Source: Pandoraea sp. (GTDB taxonomy: Bacteria; Pseudomonadota; Gammaproteobacteria; Burkholderiales; Burkholderiaceae). From it: a stretch of 40,391 nt of DNA. A program made the position numbers and the translations under genes. Each line of letters starts with the position of its first letter. Position 1 is the stretch's first letter. The stretch spans positions 1 through 40,391 of the forward strand of contig JARLJF010000047.1 in the NCBI GenBank assembly GCA_031291335.1, read 5' to 3'. The notes beneath the pieces were generated by a model, which saw nothing but the letters and a program-made list of their open reading frames with translations, had not been told where the DNA came from and ran no database searches. Below, in pieces: positions 1 to 8,947 of the stretch.

Positions 1-91
1 AAGTCAGCCGTGGGCGCGCGCGATATCCTTCGCCGTGTCTACGCGTCATGGCTTCCCAAAAGAGGAATGTGCGTCGAGTCGACACACGCGT

Positions 92-109
92 GGTCACCAA
101 AACGTGACC
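92..109. promoter_or_regulatory. Inverted repeat, possible operator
   Basis: GGTCAC and GTGACC form a perfect 6-bp inverted repeat around the spacer CAAAAC. This is the geometry of a dimeric helix-turn-helix operator. No gene can be called with confidence in positions 1-219, so the regulated gene is unknown and may lie beyond the left edge. The operator role is inference from symmetry only. Confidence 0.25.
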
Positions 110-219
110 TAGTTTGTTACCGTGCGATTTTTGCTGGACCTCATAGTCCGAAGCATCGCTGTCTTCGCCACGCGCGCTCCAACGCCAAACCACCGGCATC
201 GATCCATCGGGACCAATCG

Positions 220-795
220 TTACCCGGCGACCCCGGCCGCTCTAGCGCTATCTACCGTCGTCCATGCCGAGCAAGTCTTGTGGCCTGTGAGTCGCGATGT
301 ACCCGTGCCGATGACTGGCTTCACGCAGTAACGGATACGCACACCACGCAACCCCGCCGACGGCATCATTTCGCGGGCTCGTCCGACAACACGAATACGT
401 GTCGGTCCAGACGCCGCCTCCCAAAGATGCACGGTGTCGGTCTCAGGCCAGTCAGCCATCCATCGATATGTCCCGCTGACCACGCTGCCGACTTGCGGCA
501 TGCCGCTCATCGCAACCGCAGCGGCCACAGGCCGCATGCGGGCCTCGACTTCACGCGGTGTCGTCACCGTTTGCGCGGCTTCCGACAGCAATGCGTCAGC
601 ACTTTCCGATTCCTGCGTGGCACCAGACACGCCGGCCGTCGACGCCTTGTACTCGCTACACCCCGCAAGCAAGGCAATCGCGACGGCGCCGCTCAGATTC
701 ATCAGAGTGACGATGGCACGTCGGCCCGTGACTTGCCTGACACTCAGGCAACGGGATAAAGAAGACGGGAGAGAGTCAACGTGTGTCGTGGTCAT
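220..795 (-). CDS. Putative lipoprotein with one Ig-like domain
   Basis: A protein of about 191 residues of no named family. A hydrophobic stretch ends in the lipobox LLAGC (Cys46 with this start), so it is probably exported and lipid-anchored. After a Ser/Ala/Thr-rich linker, the C-terminal half has the pattern PQVGSVVSGTYRW, then RIRYCVKPV, then a late Cys and Trp. I read this as a single Ig-like domain of the kind repeated in bacterial surface proteins, with a likely disulphide between the two Cys. The start is uncertain. The ATG at 795 has a GAGGCGA upstream and supplies the basic residues a signal peptide needs. The ATG at 702 would give 160 residues with Cys15 but has no basic n-region and no visible ribosome site. 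Function unknown. Confidence 0.55.
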   Translation of the reverse strand: MTTTHVDSLPSSLSRCLSVRQVTGRRAIVTLMNLSGAVAIALLAGCSEYKASTAGVSGATQESESADALLSEAAQTVTTPREVEARMRPVAAAVAMSGMPQVGSVVSGTYRWMADWPETDTVHLWEAASGPTRIRVVGRAREMMPSAGLRGVRIRYCVKPVIGTGTSRLTGHKTCSAWTTVDSARAAGVAG

Positions 796-1204
796 CGATG
801 CAAAGCCAATCGCCTCGCCGCGTGACACATCGACGTTACGCGTCGTTTTGCGACCAGCGGAAATATAGGATAAATCTACAAAATCCGACCGTTTTGAGTC
901 TACTTATAGGAAATATCCTAGACCAAAATAGGAGGATTACTAGGTGGAACTCACGCGGCCACCGCAATATGCGGTGATTCCATGCGGGAACAACCCGAAT
1001 CACGTACCGCTCACGCAAATGCCACGTTCAAATTGACAGTGGGATGACCAAAAGATTCATTCAATGCGTAACGAGCATGTCAACCACCGCGAGTACGCGA
1101 CAAGGTGCGTAAATTCACGCGATGCAAAGAGTGACTCGGATGACGTGGCGATTCCTGAGAGCACCGCACGTGCCGCTGGACGGCACAGGCGCCGTAGCGT
1201 GACT
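796..1204. other. Intergenic region, about 400 bp
   Basis: I find no convincing gene here. Short open frames exist on both strands but lack ribosome sites and family features. The stretch from about 860 to 940 is clearly AT-richer than its surroundings and holds the TAGGA motif cluster described separately. It probably contains the promoter of the lipoprotein gene. Confidence 0.5.
866..933. promoter_or_regulatory. Cluster of TAGGA motifs with a palindrome
   Basis: TAGGA occurs at 866-870, 907-911 and 929-933, and its complement TCCTA at 916-920. The copies at 907 and 916 form the inverted repeat TAGGA-AATA-TCCTA. The cluster lies about 70-140 bp upstream of the lipoprotein start in AT-rich DNA, where a promoter and operator would be expected. 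No regulator is recognised. Confidence 0.35.
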
Positions 1205-2107
1205 TCAGACGCCGAAGGCTTTGACGAACATGCCGAGTGCTACGGCAGCCATCAGCATTGAGAAAAGTTGCTGCAGTTTCGACGCGGCGAGGCGCGGCGC
1301 GAGTGCACGTCCGAGCAACATGCCCACGATGGCACCCGCCACGAACAGCCAGCCCTGCGCGCCCGGGTGCATGCCGTGCCACCAGGCGTTGGCAACGGTG
1401 CCTGCGGAAATCAGCGCGATGACGAAAAGCGACGTCGCCACGACGCCATGCACCGTGATATCGGTGAAACGCCGCAACGCGGGGACAATCACGAATCCGC
1501 CGCCCACGCCGAGCAGTCCCGATGCGAAACCCGACACCGCACCGATGATGCCAAGCGTGCTGGCAACACGCCGCGTCCAGTGCAGCCGGCCTGTTGCCGG
1601 GTCCAGACGGCACGGCGGCAGCGCCGGGCAGTGGGTCGTGTCCCCGTTACTGGCGGCCTTACCGCTGCCGGCAGCACCGCTACGTGACGCACGATACATA
1701 CGCGCGGCCACGATCAGCATGGCGATCGCGAAAAGGCCGACGAGCCAGCGTTCCGGCAACCGGTGTGCCATCCATGTGCCCAGCGGCGCCACACAGACCC
1801 CAATCCCGGCCATCAGCATCGCGGCGCGGTAACGCACGAGTCCGGCGCGCAAGCCCTGCGCACTGCCCACAGCAGCGCTCGCGCCCACGGCGAGCAAGGC
1901 GACAGGGCCCGCCTGCGGCACGCCCCACCCGAGCCCGAAGACGAGCGCAGGCACGGCAAAGATCCCGCCGCCCGCCCCTGTCAGTCCCAACACGAGACCG
2001 ACCGCAGCGCCCAGCAAGGCAGCCATCGGCGAAACACTCGAGAGTTCGGGGAGCATGGGCGGAAATCCGGCAAAACGTGATTTGTCGGCCAAATCACTAT
2101 TAGTCAT
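1205..2107 (-). CDS. TauE/SafE family membrane permease
   Basis: An integral membrane protein of the TauE/SafE (former DUF81) family, whose members export or take up sulfite, sulfoacetate and related organosulfur anions. Substrate cannot be read from the sequence. It has the two-repeat architecture of the family: an N-terminal repeat with GLVLGLTGAGGGIFAVPAL and a C-terminal repeat with GFASGLLGVGGGFVIVPAL, each starting a set of hydrophobic helices, joined by a polar loop near the middle. The start at 2107 gives 300 residues. ATGs at 2056 and 2026 give 283 and 273, closer to the usual 250-280, and none has a strong ribosome site. It stands alone, downstream of the CoA-transferase gene but separated from it by a terminator. 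Confidence 0.85.
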   Translation of the reverse strand: MTNSDLADKSRFAGFPPMLPELSSVSPMAALLGAAVGLVLGLTGAGGGIFAVPALVFGLGWGVPQAGPVALLAVGASAAVGSAQGLRAGLVRYRAAMLMAGIGVCVAPLGTWMAHRLPERWLVGLFAIAMLIVAARMYRASRSGAAGSGKAASNGDTTHCPALPPCRLDPATGRLHWTRRVASTLGIIGAVSGFASGLLGVGGGFVIVPALRRFTDITVHGVVATSLFVIALISAGTVANAWWHGMHPGAQGWLFVAGAIVGMLLGRALAPRLAASKLQQLFSMLMAAVALGMFVKAFGV

Positions 2108-2238
2108 ATGCTTATGACAACGGATTATATAGAAATTGCAAACGGCGGAGAAGCCCCACGCGGCAGGGTCGCCCGGGCGACAGACTGACAATCGGGTGAG
2201 CCAACGGGTGCAGCAGCGCGGCCATTGCCAATGAGAAA

Positions 2239-2263
2239 CGGCGACACCGTGACAGTGTCGCCG
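2239..2263 (-). terminator. Rho-independent terminator of the CoA-transferase gene
   Basis: CGGCGACAC and GTGTCGCCG form a perfect 9-bp stem with a 7-nt loop. On the minus strand the stem is followed by TTTCTC, a short T-run. It lies about 30 nt past the stop codon of the CaiB/BaiF gene and ahead of the permease gene, so it probably separates the two transcripts. Confidence 0.65.
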
Positions 2264-2292
2264 CATCTTTAATTATCGGGAAATGACGGGAG

Positions 2293-3621
2293 TTAATGAG
2301 ATTTTGGCAGCACTTGACCCTGATTTTCCGACATATCGCCGGCATCAAGTTCTGCGAGAATGTCGCCCGTATGCGCTCCCGGGGCCGGGGGATCCCCATG
2401 AGTGACCGGGCTTCGCCCATTGAGCCGAACCGGTGAGACGATGGTGTGGGTCGTCTGCCCGCTGGGGAGGACCATCGGACGGACCCATCCCATATGGGCC
2501 ACCTGCGGATCGGCGAGCACACGCGAATAGGTGCTGATCGCCGTGCACGGCACCCCCACCGCAACCAGTCGGGCCAGCCACACGCCACGGTCCTCGAGCG
2601 CGAACACCGCTTCGAGCACGTCACGCAGGGCGGCTTGATGCCGTGCCCGTTCCCGGGCGTTGCCGAACCGCGGGTCGTCGAGCAGATCGACGCGATGCAC
2701 CAACGCACAAATGGACTGCCAATGCGCCTGTCCGTCCAGATCCATGCCGAAATAGCCGTCTCTGGCCCGGAACGTAGGCCAAGGGGCCACCGGGCCGCCG
2801 AAGCGCTCTGCGTCGTCATCGCTCGCGAGCGGCGATGCCTTGGCGGGCCCCACGGTTTCAGGCCAACCTTGCGGACGGCGCTCAGCCTGCTCAGCGGATT
2901 CCGCCAGGTCCGAAGCGATCCCCGCCCCTGTTGTCTGGCCCATTGTCAGGCCCGCTGGCGGCACCAGCCCGGCGCGATGTGCGGCTTGCGCCCCTTCGTC
3001 TCCCGCGCGCAACGCGGCAATGGCAAGCGTTGCACCAAGCATCGGCACGTCGATATGCACGCCGCGTCCGTGCTGCTTGGCGGCGACCAGCGCTGCCGAC
3101 ACGGAAAACGCCGCGTAGAGGCCGGCGGCCAGATCGGCCACCGGCAAGTCGCGCGGTGGCTCCAGTCCGCTCGGCGCAGCCCCGAGCATGCCCTGCAAGG
3201 CTTCGAGCGCCGGTACGCCGGGCTGTGCCGCGGAGCGCGGGCCGTCCTGACCGAAGGCCGAGATCGACACATAGACGAGATGGGGCTGCACGGCTTCCAG
3301 TGCGTCGTAACCGAGGCCAGCGCGCGCCAGGGTGCCTGGCGGCAAGCACTCGATGACGACGTCCGCCCCGCGGACCAGCGTATGGGCGAGGCTACGGCCT
3401 TCGAGCGTAAGCAGATCGAGGGCAACGGAGCGCTTGTTGCGCCGCAGGCCCAACTGCGCCGGTTCCCCGGGCAAGCTCTGGTTATCGTTGGTGATGTCGT
3501 CGACAGGTTCGTCGACCAAGATGACGTCCGCGCCCATGTCGGCCAGCAGCAAGCCGCAGTAGGCGCCCGCCGCGCCACGACAGAACTCGATGACGCGGAT
3601 CCCCGAGAGTGGTGCGTTCAA
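2293..3621 (-). CDS. CaiB/BaiF (family III) CoA-transferase, TTG start
   Basis: A family III CoA-transferase, which moves CoA between carboxylic acids through an aspartyl-CoA thioester. The N-terminal segment LSGIRVIEF, then LADMGADVILVD and RNKRSVALDL, is typical of the family. Asp163 in VADLAAGLYAA aligns with the catalytic Asp of formyl-CoA transferase (Asp169). Substrate cannot be predicted and no beta-oxidation or carnitine genes adjoin it. I chose the TTG at 3621 because it places LNAPLSGIRVIEF at the N-terminus and has GGGGGT a few bases upstream. The frame stays open for 64 codons further upstream but that part resembles no family member. The 442 residues slightly exceed the usual 380-410, with a Pro/Glu/Arg-rich insert near the middle. 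Confidence 0.88.
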   Translation of the reverse strand: MNAPLSGIRVIEFCRGAAGAYCGLLLADMGADVILVDEPVDDITNDNQSLPGEPAQLGLRRNKRSVALDLLTLEGRSLAHTLVRGADVVIECLPPGTLARAGLGYDALEAVQPHLVYVSISAFGQDGPRSAAQPGVPALEALQGMLGAAPSGLEPPRDLPVADLAAGLYAAFSVSAALVAAKQHGRGVHIDVPMLGATLAIAALRAGDEGAQAAHRAGLVPPAGLTMGQTTGAGIASDLAESAEQAERRPQGWPETVGPAKASPLASDDDAERFGGPVAPWPTFRARDGYFGMDLDGQAHWQSICALVHRVDLLDDPRFGNARERARHQAALRDVLEAVFALEDRGVWLARLVAVGVPCTAISTYSRVLADPQVAHMGWVRPMVLPSGQTTHTIVSPVRLNGRSPVTHGDPPAPGAHTGDILAELDAGDMSENQGQVLPKSH

Positions 3622-3873
3622 TATCTGACCCCCATTTGCCTGGCATTTGTTGTAATTCTTGAACCCTGGGCAACCGTCCGGCGCGGTGTTGACGCATTCT
3701 AGAGCAATTATTCCACGCCGGTCACTGCGGAAAACCGATGGCCGGCGCACCCCGTTGCCACTGGGCAACAGGGCCTGCCGCCATGATCGACGGGACACGT
3801 TCCTGACATACAAACCGCCTGCATTTCAGGGCAACGTAACGCCGTCGCAGCGCCGTTGCGTCGCCTTTTCGCG

Positions 3874-4851
3874 TCATAGCCAGCCGGCCTTGCGGAATTT
3901 GAGAAACAGCACCAGATCGATGATCACCATCACGACAATGCACACCGGGTAGCCGTATTGGAATTTCAGCTCGGGGATATCGGCGAAGTTCATGCCGTAG
4001 ATCCCGGCGATCATCGTTGGCACAGCGAAGAGTGCGGCAAACGACCCGAGACGTTTGGTCGTCTCGTTCTCGGAAAGCGAGATCATTCCCAGATTGACCG
4101 ACAGCGCGGTCGTGACCATTTCGCGCAGCATATCGATGTTCTTCGTAATGCGCTGAAGATGGTCGAACACGTCGCGGAAATACTCCTGCATGCCACCGCA
4201 TAGCTTGGGCGCCATCGCCCCGAACAGCTTGCTGACGGCCTCCATGAGCGGCACGCAAGCGTGTTGCAACGTGATGAGCCGGCGCTTGAGTTGATACAGG
4301 TCTTCAATGATCGCGCGTCCCTTCGCGGGCTCGTTCGGCGTGAAGATCTGCTCTTCGATCGCTTCGAGTTGCGCTTCGAGATCGTCGAGCACAGGGAAGT
4401 AACTGTCGACGATGGCATCCATGAGTGCATAGAGCACGAAGATCGAGCCCTGACGCAGCAGAAGCGGCTCCTTCTCCGCGCGTGCCCGCACGGCACCGAG
4501 CCCTTGCGTGGCGTTCGAGCGCACCGAAAGCACATAGTTGTGCCCGGCAAAGATCGCCACTTCGCCAATCGAAAAATCGCCTTCGGCGTCTTTATTCAGC
4601 ACGTGCAACACCGCGAAGAGCGAGTCGCCGTACTGCTCGATTTTCGGACGCTGGTGACCATGTTGCGCGTCTTCGACGGCGAGGTCGTGCAGGCCGAACT
4701 CGTGCTGCATCATCGCGAGTTCCCCCGGACCGGGGTCCTTGAGCGCTACCCACACGAAGCAATGGGGGCGTTCAAGATAGTCCGAGATTTCGTCGGGATG
4801 CAGATCGGCAATCTTGCGGCCATCCTCATAGGCCACACAATTCACTAGCAT
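3874..4851 (-). CDS. corA: Magnesium/cobalt transporter CorA
   Basis: A 325-residue CorA-type divalent cation channel of the inner membrane that takes up Mg2+ and also passes Co2+ and Ni2+. The long acidic, helical cytoplasmic domain occupies roughly residues 1-255. It is followed by the gating helix and two C-terminal membrane helices. The signature GMN lies in IAGIYGMNFADIPEL at the end of the first helix, and the protein ends in a short basic tail, KFRKAGWL. The start at 4851 has AGGAAGA five bases upstream. The gene follows the Pat-type gene by 74 bp on the same strand, so the two may be cotranscribed. No Mg2+-sensing leader is evident in the short gap. Confidence 0.95.
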   Translation of the reverse strand: MLVNCVAYEDGRKIADLHPDEISDYLERPHCFVWVALKDPGPGELAMMQHEFGLHDLAVEDAQHGHQRPKIEQYGDSLFAVLHVLNKDAEGDFSIGEVAIFAGHNYVLSVRSNATQGLGAVRARAEKEPLLLRQGSIFVLYALMDAIVDSYFPVLDDLEAQLEAIEEQIFTPNEPAKGRAIIEDLYQLKRRLITLQHACVPLMEAVSKLFGAMAPKLCGGMQEYFRDVFDHLQRITKNIDMLREMVTTALSVNLGMISLSENETTKRLGSFAALFAVPTMIAGIYGMNFADIPELKFQYGYPVCIVVMVIIDLVLFLKFRKAGWL

Positions 4852-4925
4852 TCGTCTTCCTGTTCGAGGCGACCGCCCTGCCCCGACGCCAGCGCCAGGC
4901 ACCCCGGGTGTGCCGGCCACGACCG

Positions 4926-7631
4926 TCACCCCCTGCGCGCCTGCTGCGCCTGCGCCATCTGTTGCAGCGGCAGCCGGATATGAAGAATGCCCGCCTCCAT
5001 TTCCTTGTCTTCGACAAATCCGAGATGACGAGCGAGTGTCAGCATACGCGTATTTGCCGTGAGCACATAGCCGATGAGTTCCCCAGTGCCCCGCTTGCGG
5101 CTGTAGTCGATGATGTGCTCCATGAGCGCACGCCCCAGACCACGCCCCTGCGCCGCCGGGCTGACCGTCACCGCAAACTCGGCCACTGTGTTGTCCGGAT
5201 CGGCCAGCGCCTGCACCACGCCGAGCAAACGGGTATTGCCCGCTTCATCTTTCTCGGTGGCGACGAACGTCATCGCGCGGTCGTAGTCGATCTGCGTGAC
5301 GCGGGCCATCTGCGAATGCGACAGCTCCTTGATCAGTCCGAAGTAACGGAACTGAACGTCCTGCGGCGTGAGGGTGTGGAAGAACGCGTTGTACGCAGGC
5401 TCATCCTCCGGACGGATCGGGCGCACCCGCACCGGCTTGCCGCCAGCGTCGACGGTACTCTCGAGTTCCTGCGGATACGGGCGAATCGCCAGACGCCCGT
5501 GTGCCGGCAACGCAGGCGTGCGAGCCACGATGCGAGCGTCGAGCGCGAGCACGCCGTGCGCGTCGGCGAACAACGGGTTGATGTCGAGTTCGGCGATCTC
5601 GGGCACATCGCACACGAGTTGCGAGAGTTTGACGAGCGTGAGGTAAATCGCCTCGTGATCGGCGGCAGGCCGGTTGCGATAGCCCGCAAGCAGCTTCGAC
5701 ACCCGCGCACGCGCCACCATGTCTCGCGCGAGGTTCAGGTTCAGCGGCGGCAAGCCGATGGTGCGATCGGCAATGACTTCGACGGCGGTGCCGCCCTGAC
5801 CGAACAGCAGCACGGGGCCGAACACGTTGTCCGTCGCAACACCGACGATCAGCTCGAACGCTTCCGCCCCGTTGGCCATGCGTTGCACCGAATAGCCGGT
5901 CACGCGCGCATCCGGTTTCGCTGCCAGCGCGCGCTTGCGAATCTGGCGGGCCGCCTCGCAGGCCTGCTCCGCCGTTTCGATATTGAGCACGACACCGCCA
6001 ACGTCCGACTTATGGGTGATGTCCGGCGAAATCAGTTTGACGGCAATGGGGAAGCCAATACCTTGCGCCAACTCGCCCGCCTGCTCCGGGGTTTGTGCGA
6101 CAAGCGTCTCGACGACAGGAATGCCATACGCCGCCAGCACACCCTTCGCCTCAGGCTCGGAGAGCAACGAACGACCTTCGCGCATCGCACTGTCGACGAT
6201 GGCACGCACACGCGCCACGTCAGGCGCGAACCCCGGCGGAATCGACGGCGGCGTTTCCATCAGCAGCGCCTGGTTGCGACGGTAGTTGACGGCTTCGAGA
6301 AACGCTCGCGCCGCATTCTCCGGCGTGTCGTACGTCGGCAGCCCCGCTTCACGGCAAATACGGCGCGCGCGCTCTGCCGTCTCGCCCCCCAGCCAGCAAG
6401 TGAATACGTTTTTCGACGGCTTGGGCAGCGCTGCGAGGGCATTCGCCACGTCCAGACTCGGCATGACCGCCGTCGGTGCCTGAATGAACAACACGGCCGC
6501 CGTCTCGGGGTCTTCGCACAGCGCAGCCAGGGTGGCCGTGTAGCGAGCGATATCCGCGTCGCCACCAATGTCCACCGGGTTCACGCGGCCGAGCGTCTTC
6601 GGCAATGCCGCGTCGAGTGCCTCGCGCGTCTTGTCGCTCAGATGGGCGAGCTTGCCGCCGTCAAGCACCAGCGCGTCGGTGGCCATCACCCCGGCACCAC
6701 CGCCGTTCGTCATGATCGACAGCTTGTCCCCGGAGAACGGACGCAGCCGGGCAAGCGTCTCGACCGCCGCGAACAGTTCATCAGTCGTGTTCACACGCAA
6801 CATGCCGGCACGACGGATCGCCGCGTCGTAGACATCGTCAGCGCCCGCCAGCGCCCCCGTGTGCGAGGCCGCGGCCTGCGCCCCTTCCGGCACACGCCCC
6901 GACTTGATCACCACCACGGGCTTGTTGCGAGACGCGGAGCGCGCGGCGGACATGAATTTTCGCGCGTCGCGAATGGATTCCATGTACATCAGAATGGCGT
7001 CCGTACCGGGATCGCTCGCCAGATAGTCGAGCATGTCGCCGAAGTCCACGTCCGCACTGTCGCCCAGCGAGACGAAGTGCGAGAAGCCGATGTCGCGGGC
7101 ATCGGCCCAGTCGAGCACGGCCGTGGTCAGCGCGCCCGATTGCGACACGAAGGCGAGCTTGCCCGGGCGTGCGCCCATATGCGCGAAGCTGGCGTTCAAG
7201 CCTATCCCGGGACTCAGGAGTCCGATGCAATTCGGTCCGAGAATGCGCAGCACGTGCGGCTTCGCATTCTTGAGCATGCGCTCTTGCAATGTCACGCCCT
7301 GCCGATCGCGTTCGCGCGCCAGTCCCGAGGTCAGCACCACCACGGCGCGTGTGCCACGCTCGCCGAGTTCGCGAATGAGATCCGGGACCGTCGCCGGTGG
7401 CGTGCAAATCACCGCCAGATCGGGGGCTTGCGGCAGCTCTGCCACGTTGCGGTAGCACCTGAGATTCGCGAGCGTCGAGTACTTCGGATTGACCGGATAG
7501 ATCTCCCCCTTGAAGCCGCCGTCGACGATGTTTTGCAGCACAGTCGTGCCCACGCGCCGCTCGCGATCGGACGCGCCGATGACGGCGACCGATTTCGGCT
7601 GGAACATCTGGCTCAAATTACGGGTGGTCAT
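4926..7631 (-). CDS. Pat-type ADP-forming acyl-CoA synthetase/GNAT acetyltransferase
   Basis: A 901-residue fusion with the layout of protein lysine acetyltransferase Pat/PatZ (YfiQ). It has a CoA-binding Rossmann domain (about 10-130, with VAVIGAS), succinyl-CoA-ligase-like domains (about 150-460), an ATP-grasp domain (about 490-710), and a C-terminal GNAT domain (about 730-890) with the acetyl-CoA motif QGRGLG. Known Pat proteins acetylate lysines of acyl-CoA synthetases and other metabolic enzymes. His257 lies in SHTGALAG, the position of the phosphohistidine of true ADP-forming acyl-CoA synthetases, so the ligase half may be active here. The start at 7631 has GGAG seven bases upstream. 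It lies between the dps-hdeD pair and corA. A family call is safe, but the split between ligase and acetyltransferase activity is open. Confidence 0.9.
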   Translation of the reverse strand: MTTRNLSQMFQPKSVAVIGASDRERRVGTTVLQNIVDGGFKGEIYPVNPKYSTLANLRCYRNVAELPQAPDLAVICTPPATVPDLIRELGERGTRAVVVLTSGLARERDRQGVTLQERMLKNAKPHVLRILGPNCIGLLSPGIGLNASFAHMGARPGKLAFVSQSGALTTAVLDWADARDIGFSHFVSLGDSADVDFGDMLDYLASDPGTDAILMYMESIRDARKFMSAARSASRNKPVVVIKSGRVPEGAQAAASHTGALAGADDVYDAAIRRAGMLRVNTTDELFAAVETLARLRPFSGDKLSIMTNGGGAGVMATDALVLDGGKLAHLSDKTREALDAALPKTLGRVNPVDIGGDADIARYTATLAALCEDPETAAVLFIQAPTAVMPSLDVANALAALPKPSKNVFTCWLGGETAERARRICREAGLPTYDTPENAARAFLEAVNYRRNQALLMETPPSIPPGFAPDVARVRAIVDSAMREGRSLLSEPEAKGVLAAYGIPVVETLVAQTPEQAGELAQGIGFPIAVKLISPDITHKSDVGGVVLNIETAEQACEAARQIRKRALAAKPDARVTGYSVQRMANGAEAFELIVGVATDNVFGPVLLFGQGGTAVEVIADRTIGLPPLNLNLARDMVARARVSKLLAGYRNRPAADHEAIYLTLVKLSQLVCDVPEIAELDINPLFADAHGVLALDARIVARTPALPAHGRLAIRPYPQELESTVDAGGKPVRVRPIRPEDEPAYNAFFHTLTPQDVQFRYFGLIKELSHSQMARVTQIDYDRAMTFVATEKDEAGNTRLLGVVQALADPDNTVAEFAVTVSPAAQGRGLGRALMEHIIDYSRKRGTGELIGYVLTANTRMLTLARHLGFVEDKEMEAGILHIRLPLQQMAQAQQARRG

Positions 7632-7773
7632 GGCGACTCCGGGGGATCGAGAGGAAGACGTGCAAACGCGCGCACCGGACCTGGCCGGCGCGCGCGTTCA
7701 TCATCACTAGGTGAGCCGCCGTACTAGCGGCAAGGCAAGCCGGCACCCTGGCGGGCGCCCGGCGACATCGCGA

Positions 7774-8259
7774 TCATTCGCCTCGCAAGTGGGCTTCGAC
7801 CTTCCACAGATGGTCGTCAACGCCACGCGAGATTTCCGTGAAGACATCCGACGTGGTGGCGTCGCCGATCTGGGCCGACGCGTCGATCAGGCCGCGAATG
7901 ATTTCGCCATAGGCAGCGAGCGCTTCGGCGAGTGCGGCTGCGTGGTCGAGACCGCGCTTGAACTCGTTCTTGTAGGGCAGCAACTCGGTCTTCTGCGCGA
8001 CGGTCTCCACGCGGCCGTCGGCCACACCGCCCAGCGCCACAAGACGCTCCGCGCAAAGATCGGCCCATTCGATGGCCGCGTTGTAAACATCGTCGAACAA
8101 CAGGTGCAGCTCGATGAAGCCCGGGCCGTGCACGTTCCAGTGCGCCTGCTTGGCCTGACGCTGAACGTCGATGCCGTTGACCAGTCCGCGGTTGAGCTGG
8201 TTGACCGATTCGATACGAATCTTTTCACCGAGGGTGTTACGCGTATGATTCAGAGCCAT
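7774..8259 (-). CDS. dps: Dps family ferritin-like DNA protection protein
   Basis: A 161-residue member of the Dps family: dodecameric cages that oxidise and store iron using hydrogen peroxide and can coat DNA in stationary phase or oxidative stress. The ferroxidase site at the subunit interface is visible. HWNVHG supplies the first His, and ELHLLFDDVYNAAIEWAD and the following AERL supply the second His, Asp and Glu ligands. The length fits the family. The start at 8259 has AGGAGTG at good spacing. It follows hdeD on the same strand by about 115 bp, giving a small stress-linked pair. No OxyR site was recognised. The N-terminus has few lysines, so DNA binding is uncertain. Confidence 0.93.
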   Translation of the reverse strand: MALNHTRNTLGEKIRIESVNQLNRGLVNGIDVQRQAKQAHWNVHGPGFIELHLLFDDVYNAAIEWADLCAERLVALGGVADGRVETVAQKTELLPYKNEFKRGLDHAAALAEALAAYGEIIRGLIDASAQIGDATTSDVFTEISRGVDDHLWKVEAHLRGE

Positions 8260-8374
8260 TTGACACTCCTGACGTCTGGCAGCCTGCGGGCTGCCGGGGG
8301 AAGCCGTCGGCAGCGGACGCGATACGCCGCCCGCGCGGACGAAGGGAAACGTGCAACTCGGCACTGCGGCATAA

Positions 8375-8947
8375 CTACGACCGCAGATGCCCCGAAGCGG
8401 CCTGCGATGCGCCGTGCGTGGCGCCTCGCAACTTGAAGCCGGCCATCACGAGCAATACGCCCCAGATGATGGCCCATGACCCGATGGCCCAGATGAGCGC
8501 GAGCGCACCTGCCCCCGGTTGCCACATGATGAAGATGGCAAACAGGATGCTGAACACACCGGAGAGAATGATCCAAAGTTCGCCCTTGACCTCGCGACGC
8601 AACGCGATGCCGGCGGCCACCTGCAGAACGCCGGTGACAAAACTCCAGGCCACGATATAGATAAGCAACGCCACGGCTGTGAGCGCCGGGTTGAGATAAG
8701 TCAGGACACCGATGACAATGCCCGCAATGCCTTGCAGCAGCGGCAGCCACCAGTCGGCATGCTCCTTGCGCGCACTCCAGGCACCGCCGAGCGAGAAGAT
8801 CCCGTCGACGAAGGAAAACGCGCCAAAACACAGCACCAGCACGGCAATCGTCACACCGGGTAACGCAAACGCCGCGATGCCGAAAATGACCGCCAGCGCG
8901 CCGCGCAACACAAGCAACCACCAGTATTTCGACAGAAGTCTGAGCAT
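8375..8947 (-). CDS. HdeD family acid-resistance membrane protein
   Basis: A 190-residue inner membrane protein of the HdeD/DUF308 family, associated in enterics with acid resistance at high cell density; biochemical role unknown. It has six hydrophobic segments arranged as repeated hairpins, beginning with KYWWLLVLRGALAVIFGIAA, with family-typical FGAFSFVDGIFSL and a Trp-rich C-terminal part. Both ends are probably cytoplasmic. The start at 8947 has GAGGGA just upstream. It is the first gene of the hdeD-dps pair. The C-terminal tail after the last helix is short and polar. Confidence 0.88.
   Translation of the reverse strand: MLRLLSKYWWLLVLRGALAVIFGIAAFALPGVTIAVLVLCFGAFSFVDGIFSLGGAWSARKEHADWWLPLLQGIAGIVIGVLTYLNPALTAVALLIYIVAWSFVTGVLQVAAGIALRREVKGELWIILSGVFSILFAIFIMWQPGAGALALIWAIGSWAIIWGVLLVMAGFKLRGATHGASQAASGHLRS

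Noticed and set aside
1..48. Possible start of a minus-strand gene leaving the left edge
   Set aside because: Only about 16 codons are visible, with a weak ribosome site and no recognisable sequence.
10..759. A 249-codon open frame on the plus strand
   Set aside because: It is Arg/His/Pro-rich, with no ribosome site or family features, and overlaps the lipoprotein gene, which has a lipobox and a domain pattern.
4908..7727. A 939-codon open frame on the plus strand
   Set aside because: It runs antisense through the Pat-type gene, is Arg/His/Gln-rich without family motifs, and results from GC-rich codon use of the real minus-strand gene.
7752..7761. Palindrome CGGGCGCCCG after dps
   Set aside because: It has no loop and no T-run, and such GC palindromes are expected by chance in this base composition.
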